Below, piece after piece: positions 33,275-40,935 of a stretch of 62,405 nt of DNA; position 1 is the first letter of the stretch; each line of letters starts with the position of its first letter. The notes under the pieces are model-generated. The model saw only the letters and a list, made by a program, of their open reading frames with translations. It was not told the origin of the DNA and did not search any database. Made by a program: the position numbers and the translations under genes. The DNA is from Euryarchaeota archaeon UBA58 (lineage in GTDB: Archaea; Thermoplasmatota; Poseidoniia; Poseidoniales; Thalassarchaeaceae), in the NCBI GenBank assembly GCA_002498525.1, contig DAHR01000013.1:131809-194213 (forward strand), given 5' to 3'.

Positions 33275-34711
33275 ATGACGGAACAAGAAGCAAGCACGAT
33301 GATGACGCCCGAAGAAGTGAGCACGGTGGTCGGCGATTACAAGGCCGGCTGGCACGATCCTGAGAATTCGACCATCCGTTTCGACAATGGTCTGTCAGAG
33401 CAAGTCGTGCGCGACATCTCGGCGCTCAAGGACGAGCCTGAGTGGATGACTGAGTTCCGTGTCAAGGCCTATCGGCACTACGAGAAGCGACCGATGCCGA
33501 CATGGGGCAACATGTCCTTGCTCGAGCAGATTGATTTCGACAACATCTGCTACTTCCTGCGCTCCGGCGAAGGCACGGAGACGAATTGGGATGACGTTCC
33601 CGAGGACATCCGCAACACCTTCCAGAAGCTGGGCATTCCCGAGGCCGAGCAGAAGTGGCTCTCCGGCGTCACGGCCCAATACGAGTCCGAGGCCGTCTAT
33701 CATTCGATTCGCGAAGACCTCGTGAAGCAGGGAGTAATCTTCCTCGACATGGACAGTGGTCTTCGCGAATATCCTGAGCTTGTCAAGAAATGGTTCTGTT
33801 CGGTCATACCATATTCCGACAACAAGTTCAGCGCCCTCAACACCGCAGTCTGGTCCGGCGGCTCTTTCATCTACGTCCCGAAAGGCGTTCACGTCGAGAT
33901 GCCGGTACAGGCGTATTTCCGCATCAATGCAAAGAACATGGGGCAGTTCGAGCGCACTCTGATCATCGCCGACGAAGGCAGCAGCATCCACTACGTCGAA
34001 GGCTGCACAGCCCCGACCTACTCGAGCGATTCGCTGCATTCCGCCGTCGTCGAACTCATCGCCCTGCCCGGCGCCTACATCCGCTACAGCACCGTGCAGA
34101 ACTGGAGCGCGAACGTCTACAACCTCGTCACCAAGCGCGGCATCGCCCACGAGAACGCGACCATCGAATGGGTCGATGGCAACTTAGGTTCCAAGCTCAC
34201 GATGAAGTATCCATCAGTGATCCTCAAGGGCGAAGGAGCCCACGCAGAAGTCATCTCCGTGGCCTACTCCGGCAAAGGTCAACACCAGGACACCGGAGCC
34301 AAGATCCATCATCTGGCGAGCAACACGACGAGCAAGATCCTCTCGAAATCCATCAGCAAGGATGGCGGACGCGGCTCGTATCGCGGACTCGTCACGGTCT
34401 CGGCGAAAGCCGAGAATTGCAAAGTCAACGTCGTCTGTGACGCGCTCATCCTCGACGAGGAATCGCGCTCCGACACCTATCCGACGATGGAGGTGGCGAA
34501 TTCGACGGCACGCTGTGAGCACGAGGCCAGTGTTTCGAAGGTGAGTGACGAGCAGTTGTTCTATCTGATGAGCAGAGGGCACGCGGAGAACGAAGCGCTG
34601 GCGATGATCGTCAACGGCTTCTTCGAGCCTTTCACGCGCGAACTTCCGATGGAATACGCTGTCGAATTGAACCATCTGATGGCACTCGAGATGGAAGGCA
34701 GCATCGGCTGA
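33275..34711 (+). CDS. sufB: SufB Fe-S scaffold protein
   Basis: The 478-aa product is a full-length SufB. It contains YQ/ESEAVYHSI, the long beta-helix core with GCTAPTYSSDSLHSAVVE, GSKLTMKYPSVILKGEGA and the C-terminal SDEQLFYLMSRG that precedes the subunit-contact helices. The Cys in EGCTAP corresponds to the region needed for cluster assembly. It lies between sufC and sufD in one operon. GAGG upstream of ATG 33275 may serve as ribosome site. Confidence 0.95.
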   Translation: MTEQEASTMMTPEEVSTVVGDYKAGWHDPENSTIRFDNGLSEQVVRDISALKDEPEWMTEFRVKAYRHYEKRPMPTWGNMSLLEQIDFDNICYFLRSGEGTETNWDDVPEDIRNTFQKLGIPEAEQKWLSGVTAQYESEAVYHSIREDLVKQGVIFLDMDSGLREYPELVKKWFCSVIPYSDNKFSALNTAVWSGGSFIYVPKGVHVEMPVQAYFRINAKNMGQFERTLIIADEGSSIHYVEGCTAPTYSSDSLHSAVVELIALPGAYIRYSTVQNWSANVYNLVTKRGIAHENATIEWVDGNLGSKLTMKYPSVILKGEGAHAEVISVAYSGKGQHQDTGAKIHHLASNTTSKILSKSISKDGGRGSYRGLVTVSAKAENCKVNVVCDALILDEESRSDTYPTMEVANSTARCEHEASVSKVSDEQLFYLMSRGHAENEALAMIVNGFFEPFTRELPMEYAVELNHLMALEMEGSIG

Positions 34712-34759
34712 TTCTGTTCGAACCACAGAGGTCGCAGAGAACACGGGAGAAGGGTGTGA

Positions 34760-35866
34760 ATGGACGCTGCGAGTCAATATCTATCGCTGGATGAACCACA
34801 TCGGGCGAATCACCTGTGGCGCTACTCTCCGTGGCGCAAGGTGCATCCGACCGGCAAGGTTGGCGAGATTCCGACGAGTCTGGCCTCACCGACGCTGACG
34901 CTGACTTCGCTTAGTGGCGGAGTCGTTCTGGCTGGTATCTCGCTCGAGAAGTCAAGCGGCGCTAACCAAGTGCTTCACCATGCCGACGCGGTGACTGAGT
35001 CCTTCCTCAAAGCGATCACCACGGATTCTGCTTTCACTCTGCGAGTCGAGAACAATTTCATCCCCAGCGAGCCGATATTCCTCGACATCGACACAGGCGA
35101 TTCGCCCTGCGCAGTCCATCTGACATTGGATGTCGGACGGCATTGCGAATTCGAACTCATCACACAGATTGACGGCGCTGCGCCATGGACGGGATTACTG
35201 CGCAGCGGTCGCATCGGTGAGGGCACTATCCTCAACGATGTCGTCATAGGCCACACCGATGCGGGTACCTTTCTGCGCGTCGATAACATCTCCATCGGCC
35301 GCGACGCGCAGGTCAAGACCGGCACGGTCAGTTCAGGCAGCGAGCGAACCAAGGCCGACCTGCGCTACAGAATGGGCGAGATTGGTGGCCATCTCAGAGT
35401 CCTCGGCTCGATCCTCGCGTCTGATAAGATGCACCTCGATCACCACGTCGAGATCCATCACGACGCACCCGAGACCTTCAGCCGCCTCGAATGGCATTCC
35501 GCCTGCGGCGGCAAGAGTCGCACCGTCGGAACCGGCATGCTGCGAATCGTCGACGGCGCTCACGGCGCAGATGCGTCTCAACTATTCCAGAATCTCCTGC
35601 TCTCGAAGGGTGCCAAGGCTGACAGTATTCCTGAACTCGAGGTCAGCGAGCACAATGTCGTCGGTTGCGGTCACGGGACCGCCAGCGGACCTGTCGACGA
35701 GGACCAGATGTTCTACCTCGAATCGCGCGGCTTCGACACCGACCAAGCCCGCGACACACTGGTCGCGGCTTTCCTCAATTCAACCCTCATCGCCATGGGC
35801 AGTGAGACGATGCACGAATGGCTGACCAACCATCTGCAAGAAGAGCTCGCTGACCTCAGTTCCTGA
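34760..35866 (+). CDS. sufD: SufD Fe-S assembly protein
   Basis: The 368-aa product is related to SufB but shorter at the N-terminus. It has a beta-helix core (LDVGRHCEFELITQIDG, MGEIGGHLRVLGSILASDKMHLDHHVEIHH) and the C-terminal DEDQMFYLESRGFDTDQARDTLV, placing it as SufD. It completes sufCBD 48 bases downstream of sufB. An intergenic segment before the start has AACACGGGAGAAGGG, which may hold the ribosome site. Confidence 0.92.
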   Translation: MDAASQYLSLDEPHRANHLWRYSPWRKVHPTGKVGEIPTSLASPTLTLTSLSGGVVLAGISLEKSSGANQVLHHADAVTESFLKAITTDSAFTLRVENNFIPSEPIFLDIDTGDSPCAVHLTLDVGRHCEFELITQIDGAAPWTGLLRSGRIGEGTILNDVVIGHTDAGTFLRVDNISIGRDAQVKTGTVSSGSERTKADLRYRMGEIGGHLRVLGSILASDKMHLDHHVEIHHDAPETFSRLEWHSACGGKSRTVGTGMLRIVDGAHGADASQLFQNLLLSKGAKADSIPELEVSEHNVVGCGHGTASGPVDEDQMFYLESRGFDTDQARDTLVAAFLNSTLIAMGSETMHEWLTNHLQEELADLSS

Positions 35867-35902
35867 GCAATTCATTTGAACCGTGAGCGGCTGAATCGGG
35901 CC

Positions 35903-36043
35903 GTGGACCACGACCATTGCGCTGCAATCGACTGCGAATGCGGCTACATCGGCGCATCGATTCCGATGCGCCAACACATGGAGTGTCCGCGCTGCCACCG
36001 TGTCGTCGAAGCCTGCTGCGAAGGCGTGCCTGACTATTCCTGA
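35903..36043 (+). CDS. Small zinc-ribbon-like ORF (46 aa)
   Basis: Between sufD and the convergent membrane-protein gene, a frame ending at TGA 36041-36043 encodes DCECGYIGASIPMRQHMECP followed by RCHRVVEACCEGVPDYS. The C-x-C...C-x2-C spacing and extra CC look like a small zinc- or Fe-S-binding protein. GTG 35903 is one start; TTG 35876 is another. No clear ribosome site is seen. It is on the suf strand, 36 bases after sufD, so it may be the last suf-operon gene. Confidence 0.5.
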   Translation: MDHDHCAAIDCECGYIGASIPMRQHMECPRCHRVVEACCEGVPDYS

Positions 36044-36049
36044 GCGCAC

Positions 36050-36820
36050 TCAGCCAGAGCGGTCGCGATAACTCGAGAGCAGAACGGTCAGGAACAAGCC
36101 GGCAGCGATGCCGAAAGCCGTGCCTTGGTCAGCCAGAGTCGAGCCGGCCAGATCACGGAAAGTCAGCGCCATGACTCCGGTCATCGGCACGACGAAGACG
36201 ACGAAGCGGCCCAATCGCCGCTTCGCACTAGGAGCGACACCCATCGGTCGAAGTGTAATCGAACCAGCCTTCTCCAAGACCTGCCAATCGACCGCTTCCG
36301 CCCCGATTCGCAGCCGCTGCAAGACAGCGGGGCGAATACCTGGGTCGGCCGATTTATCGTGGATAATCTCCCCTCGGCCGGTCACCAATCGCACCCGTTT
36401 GAGTTCATCCCGGTGCGCCAGCAACAACTCGGTAGCGCCGGCTGCCTGAGCAGCATCCAAGCCATGCATATCGAAAGTCAGAACTCCACGCTCACGCCGA
36501 ACCCTCTCCTCAACCACCCAAGCCCCATCAGTCTCATCTTCGAGGTGAGTCAGAACAGCCCTGAGATCATCGACTTCAGCCGCCCTTTCAGCATCGCGAG
36601 TCTCGACCTTCTCTGTGTGATTCCGCACCCGCGCGAGCGCGAACATCAACACCACAGCGCCGCTCGCGCCGCCGATTATCAGGCCGGTTTGAAGGGCATT
36701 CCCAATCTCGTCAACTTCAGTTCCGAGTGCGAAGAACGCCATCATCGACGACATCACGGTGACCATCACGCCGATGACGAGTGAAATCGCCAACGCGTCT
36801 CGTACTCCGACCTCAACCAC
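36050..36820 (-). CDS. Membrane protein with an Smr-like domain
   Basis: The 256-aa product has two N-terminal membrane helices (about 9-30 and 42-62), a charged helical stretch, a soluble domain at about 108-180 and two C-terminal helices (about 205-248). The soluble part reads VLTFDMHGLDAAQAAGATELLLAHRD-type text followed by VRLVTGRGEI. This fits the Smr fold (LDLHG motif, hydrophobic strand and TGxG loop). Smr domains bind or cut nucleic acid, commonly at stalled or collided ribosomes. Embedding one between membrane helices is unusual. Identification of Smr is by motif only. Confidence 0.6.
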   Translation of the reverse strand: MVEVGVRDALAISLVIGVMVTVMSSMMAFFALGTEVDEIGNALQTGLIIGGASGAVVLMFALARVRNHTEKVETRDAERAAEVDDLRAVLTHLEDETDGAWVVEERVRRERGVLTFDMHGLDAAQAAGATELLLAHRDELKRVRLVTGRGEIIHDKSADPGIRPAVLQRLRIGAEAVDWQVLEKAGSITLRPMGVAPSAKRRLGRFVVFVVPMTGVMALTFRDLAGSTLADQGTAFGIAAGLFLTVLLSSYRDRSG

Positions 36821-36837
36821 GAGACGCGGGTACCTTG

Positions 36838-37680
36838 ATGACGATAGAACCCACCGACCGAGATGTGAGCAGGCTCAACGAAGTTTCTGACCGCGACGTA
36901 CGCCTACAGGACGAAGGTAAGGAAGCGACCACTCTTCGCAACGGCCGGCCCGACCGCATCCGTGAATCAAAGGTCGGCCGAAACCTCGCAGCAATCGCAG
37001 GAGTCTACCTGATCCTCGTCTTCCTAGTCCCACTCGCACTGCCCGAGAACACGATACCAGATTTGTCCGGACGAGCCAATCGGTTCGATTACGCAACCGA
37101 TGACGGGTGGGCTTCGTGGGGCAACGGCGACAATGGCGAGGGGAGCGCTGTAGGGCATAACCAACCTGAGAATGGCGGCACATTCGCCTGGACTGACCTC
37201 AATCCTGTGGCTGCACTAGTCTACGCCATCGGTGACCTCAATTGCCATCAGAAATTCGAGCGTTCTTGGGAAATCAACGGCAACCAACTGGCTGTCTGCA
37301 CGCGCGACATCGGGATTCTTCTGGGTTTTGTCGGAGCCTGTCTGCTATGGTCGCGCAAGGGCTTGAATCGATGGACTGTGAGAGATTCTTTCCTCTCGAT
37401 CTTCACTGACGAAAGCGTCGAGAGATTCTACTTCAACGACACCCGAATGAGGCTCATGCTCGTCCTTCTCGCCGTCGGATTGGGCCCAATGGCAGTTGAC
37501 GGATTCACTCAGCTGCTGACCGATTATGAGTCGACGAACCTTCTGCGGATCCTCACGGGAGCCCCAGCCGGGTTCGTCGGAGGCTGGTTCTTCTCAGCGA
37601 CCTTCTCGGCTCGGCCGAATCAGTTCGATGACGCCGAGTCTGTGAAGTTGCCAGCCGATGCGAAATTACGCATCGTCTGA
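36838..37680 (+). CDS. DUF2085-family membrane protein
   Basis: The ~280-aa product has a polar N-terminus and membrane helices near 51-71, 160-178, 212-235 and 250-268. The DUF2085 signature is GDLNCHQKFERSWEINGNQL followed by AVCTRDIGILLGF (CHQ...RS...Q...C.R..G). The function of the family is unknown; conserved Cys and His could bind metal. ATG 36838 is used since the upstream frame overlaps the divergent gene. It converges on tmk 40 bases later. Confidence 0.8.
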   Translation: MTIEPTDRDVSRLNEVSDRDVRLQDEGKEATTLRNGRPDRIRESKVGRNLAAIAGVYLILVFLVPLALPENTIPDLSGRANRFDYATDDGWASWGNGDNGEGSAVGHNQPENGGTFAWTDLNPVAALVYAIGDLNCHQKFERSWEINGNQLAVCTRDIGILLGFVGACLLWSRKGLNRWTVRDSFLSIFTDESVERFYFNDTRMRLMLVLLAVGLGPMAVDGFTQLLTDYESTNLLRILTGAPAGFVGGWFFSATFSARPNQFDDAESVKLPADAKLRIV

Positions 37681-37720
37681 CCAAAATCAGATTACTTTCT
37701 GCAGGGCTTGACCAGGAAGA

Positions 37721-39061
37721 TCACTGGCCCTGCCACCAAGCGACGAGACCGCTGGCGCCGGCCGGTGCTGCTGCGTCGGCTTTGCCATTTCCGAGGATCG
37801 CCAGCCGCTCGATGGTGTCGCGTACGGCTCGCGGCTGCTGGCCCGAGCGAACGATCTGCCCCATGGCGAAGCGAAGGTGAGTGTCGGGATTTCTTGAAAT
37901 CCACCTGGCTAGGGCTTTGCGCAGCGGCCAGATGACCAGAGCCATCATGCCGAAGGCCTGCATCTCGTCCTTGAGTTGGTTGCGCGAGGCATCGCGACCG
38001 AGCAGCGACTTGTGTTGATGGACCCACTTCGAGCGGTCAGCGAGGAATCTCAGCACCTTGTGAGAATGACTGTCCGAGACCGCTCGCACAGGTCCTTGTG
38101 CTGCCCGCAATTCGTTGACATCAGCCGAGGGCAGCACTGAGAGAGTACCACATATCGAGGACATCGAATGCGCCAGCACCGATTTCGGAACATCGACGCG
38201 CTCGTCTTCAGGAACCGCAGCGATAGCCTCAGAATGAGCCTTCTGAGCGGCCCTCAGAACCCGCCAAGGTGCCTCTCCGCCGAGCCAATCTCCGCGCGCT
38301 CGGGCCGGATCGACCCCCAAGTCATCGAGTGTCGTCTGCCCCTTCGTCGACTTGATCAGCCGGCGCAGCATGAAGCGTTCAACCGACTCGGTCTCGACAT
38401 TCAGTGGAGCCACCCTCGAGTGGATGAACTTGCGAATGTGCAGCGTCAATTTCCGCCGAAACTCACGCTCGGTCGCCTCATTCGAGACAGGACCGATGAT
38501 GGCCCCCATATCGAATGGAATCGGCATCTCGATCTCACCCGAAAGGAGCGCAGCATAACCCGCCCGAATCGCCTTCTGCAACTCGGTCGTCTCGAAATAT
38601 TCAGCTTTGTCAGACATCATCCGCAGCGTTCCAGAGCGAATCCGATTGATCGCCACCTCGGGGTCGCAATCAACCCAGATGCAAAGGTCGGGAACCAGCG
38701 CAGCAGAATTCAGATGAGCGACCCTGTCAACACCCAATTCGCCGACAATCCCCTGATAGACAAGAGATGAGTGGACATTCCTCTCACTGACGACAATCCG
38801 TCCTTCCTCCAATCGAGGAAGTATCCAACCGTGAGAATGGTCGACTCGGTCAGCGGCGAACAAGCCGGCCTCCGACTCAGGAGTGTGCGTCTGTCGCCTG
38901 ACCGAATCGATAGCGAGCCGCCCCAGCGGATGGTCCCGCCGCGGCTCGCCCGTAACCTCTACCGAGGTGAAGCAGAACTCACGTTCCAGCACTTCGGCAA
39001 CGACCTTTGTGGCCAGCCCTTTTCCCGAGCCATCCCCGCCTTCGATTGTGATCAGATACAC
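37721..39061 (-). CDS. tmk: Thymidylate kinase with long C-terminal extension
   Basis: Residues 1-205 are thymidylate kinase: P-loop EGGDGSGKG (8-16), the SERNVHSSLVYQG segment with the catalytic DRY-like position replaced by SERN, and a P-loop NTPase core. The remaining ~240 residues (from about ESVERFMLRRL) are helical and basic, with RGDWLGGEAPWRVLRAAQ and repeated His/Ser motifs. I recognise no family there. Standard Tmk is about 200-215 aa, so this is a fusion. It phosphorylates dTMP; the added part may bind a partner or nucleic acid. It is downstream of the carboxypeptidase-regulatory-like gene by 9 bases. Confidence 0.85.
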   Translation of the reverse strand: MYLITIEGGDGSGKGLATKVVAEVLEREFCFTSVEVTGEPRRDHPLGRLAIDSVRRQTHTPESEAGLFAADRVDHSHGWILPRLEEGRIVVSERNVHSSLVYQGIVGELGVDRVAHLNSAALVPDLCIWVDCDPEVAINRIRSGTLRMMSDKAEYFETTELQKAIRAGYAALLSGEIEMPIPFDMGAIIGPVSNEATEREFRRKLTLHIRKFIHSRVAPLNVETESVERFMLRRLIKSTKGQTTLDDLGVDPARARGDWLGGEAPWRVLRAAQKAHSEAIAAVPEDERVDVPKSVLAHSMSSICGTLSVLPSADVNELRAAQGPVRAVSDSHSHKVLRFLADRSKWVHQHKSLLGRDASRNQLKDEMQAFGMMALVIWPLRKALARWISRNPDTHLRFAMGQIVRSGQQPRAVRDTIERLAILGNGKADAAAPAGASGLVAWWQGQ

Positions 39062-39070
39062 GCTTACACC

Positions 39071-39811
39071 TCAAGCGTCCTCGACGAATCCGAACTGCCC
39101 ACGAGAGAGATAGGCAAGACCCATCCCCATCAGAATCAGCAGCGGGCCGATGAACATCAGACCCTGACTCCAGAGCCCCAGATATGCGAGGAGTTGTGTA
39201 CGGAAGTGACTCGTTCCATTGTATGCTTCAACGCCTCCGATTATCCCTGCCAAGCCCGCGAGGAGAATCAGCACACCGATGACGGTGGTGATGAAAACCG
39301 ATTCACGCAGATGACTCTCGCCACGCATGTCCTGCTCGTGCACCCCCTCGCCCGCGGTCAATGTCACCGTGATCTGGGCATGGTCCCCGGGGATGAGCCA
39401 GATTCGTTCTGTGAAGTTGTTGGGGTGGTCGACGACGATGAGCGATGATTGCCGAGGCACGTTGTCGAGCGCAAATCGGCCGCCTGAATCGGTTGTTGTT
39501 CGGCCGATTTCGAGTTCTTCCTCGTCGTACAGGACGACTGTAACTCCTTCGACTGCTTCGCCGCCGGTGGTCTCGTCGACGAGGGCTGAATAAACAGCTC
39601 CGTGGATGTCGGCCAAGCCTCCAGATTCGTCCAATTGGCCGGACAGTACTTCGCCTACATCGGCTGTGATATGTAGGCTTCCGGTGACCACTCCGAGGAT
39701 GCTGCCGAGGATGATGAGGATGGCTCCTGCGACGCGCGTTGCGGGGTCGACTGAGAGGTCGTCGAGCCACCATTCGAAGCGGCTGCGGCGTGATTCGTCA
39801 TCTTCAGACAT
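39071..39811 (-). CDS. Membrane protein with carboxypeptidase regulatory-like domain
   Basis: The ~246-aa product has an N-terminal membrane helix (about 25-50) and an external beta-sandwich (about 68-155; IHGAVYSALVDETTGGEAVE, DSGGRFALDNVP). Two or three C-terminal membrane helices follow. The beta domain matches the CarboxypepD_reg/Cna-B-like pattern used in surface proteins. ATG 39811 follows GGTGA by five bases; GTG 39820 is upstream. The gene is 12 bases after the glutaminyl cyclase stop and 9 before tmk, forming a transcription unit. Confidence 0.72.
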   Translation of the reverse strand: MSEDDESRRSRFEWWLDDLSVDPATRVAGAILIILGSILGVVTGSLHITADVGEVLSGQLDESGGLADIHGAVYSALVDETTGGEAVEGVTVVLYDEEELEIGRTTTDSGGRFALDNVPRQSSLIVVDHPNNFTERIWLIPGDHAQITVTLTAGEGVHEQDMRGESHLRESVFITTVIGVLILLAGLAGIIGGVEAYNGTSHFRTQLLAYLGLWSQGLMFIGPLLILMGMGLAYLSRGQFGFVEDA

Positions 39812-39823
39812 GCTACTCACCTT

Positions 39824-40876
39824 CTACTCCTCCTCGCTGCCTAGTCGAGGCGGCTTCTCAGTTTGCCGCTTCGAGACTATCGAATAATACGCGACTGCTG
39901 TCGACAAGACAATGATGAGAATTGATGACGCTGATAGAGTAGAATAGAAATCCGCGTATGGAGAATTAACCGCCTGAGACGGTTCGAATCGCTCACAATT
40001 CTCATCCAACATCTCGAACTCTATTCGTATACCGTAGTAGTTCGACCAATTCTTACCGGTTACCCACAAAGTGTCCGAAGGGTAATCATCACGAGCGATT
40101 CCATTGAGGACTCCTGATTCCTCAGTTTCGTATTGTTCTCTAAGAAAACTGAGATCGGCCATTTGGCAGACTCTGCCGGTTGAGGAGATGCTGTAAATCG
40201 AATCATCATACCATCGATTTGCAATCAAGTGCGAACCACACTCCAGTTCGTTCCAATTGTCGAGAACCTGTCCATTCATTCTGATTTCGACCTCTTCCTC
40301 GACCGTTGAGAGGTCATCTGAGAGTCTGTACAATTCGCTTGAACCATCTGAGATCCAAAGACCTTCAAAGGGGGACTCACAAATGCCCCAGCCCTCACCG
40401 TCGTAGCTGAAATTCCCGATGGGTTCGAGGGTGTCGATATCGTAGATGAAACCGATTTCTTCGCGCCAAGTCAGTTGAATCACCGAGTCGTTCCAGATCG
40501 TAAGACCCTCACCGAAAAACTGGTCTGGAAGGTCTCGCTGTAGCTCGACTTCGCCGGTAGTCATGTTGACTATTCGAACACTGGATTCACCGTACAAACC
40601 TGTGCTTTCGTAGAACTTGCCGTCGTGGATTTCCAAACCTTGCGTGAAGGCGGTCGGGTCGTGCGGAACGATGCTCACAACCACCGGTTCGATCACTTTC
40701 ACTTCCCAAGCACTTTCACTTTCCTGCGCGGCACCCTCTCCCCCTGCATAGCTTAAGAGGGGTGAAACCGAACTCAAGAGGATGGTCGCAATCAGCAATG
40801 GCAGAATCCTCGATTGGGAATTCGAAGCGCTGGGAATGCGGCCCTTTGGGCCGGGGGCGTCCGAACGATGCTCCAT
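39824..40876 (-). CDS. Secreted glutaminyl-peptide cyclotransferase (plant/bacterial type)
   Basis: The 350-aa product has a signal peptide (about 19-45), the glutaminyl cyclase propeller (PHDPTAFTQGLEIHDGKFYE, STGLYGESSVR, QFFGEGLTIWN, VLNGIARD near the end) and a C-terminal membrane helix (about 308-330). These enzymes cyclise N-terminal Gln to pyroglutamate, shielding exported proteins from aminopeptidases. The gene is visibly richer in A/T than its neighbours (for example around 39890-40250), which suggests later acquisition. It is divergent from the metalloprotease gene. Confidence 0.87.
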   Translation of the reverse strand: MEHRSDAPGPKGRIPSASNSQSRILPLLIATILLSSVSPLLSYAGGEGAAQESESAWEVKVIEPVVVSIVPHDPTAFTQGLEIHDGKFYESTGLYGESSVRIVNMTTGEVELQRDLPDQFFGEGLTIWNDSVIQLTWREEIGFIYDIDTLEPIGNFSYDGEGWGICESPFEGLWISDGSSELYRLSDDLSTVEEEVEIRMNGQVLDNWNELECGSHLIANRWYDDSIYSISSTGRVCQMADLSFLREQYETEESGVLNGIARDDYPSDTLWVTGKNWSNYYGIRIEFEMLDENCERFEPSQAVNSPYADFYSTLSASSILIIVLSTAVAYYSIVSKRQTEKPPRLGSEEE

Positions 40877-40935
40877 CGATGTTATAGCGGCTTGGAGTGG
40901 GGCTTGAACCTGTCTTCTTCATGGAGTGTCTCAGC

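Noticed and set aside
38168..39448. Two plus-strand frames (200 and 225 codons) opposite tmk and the carboxypeptidase-regulatory-like gene
   Set aside because: Both are antisense to genes with clear motifs and encode Arg/Ser-rich sequence with no domain.
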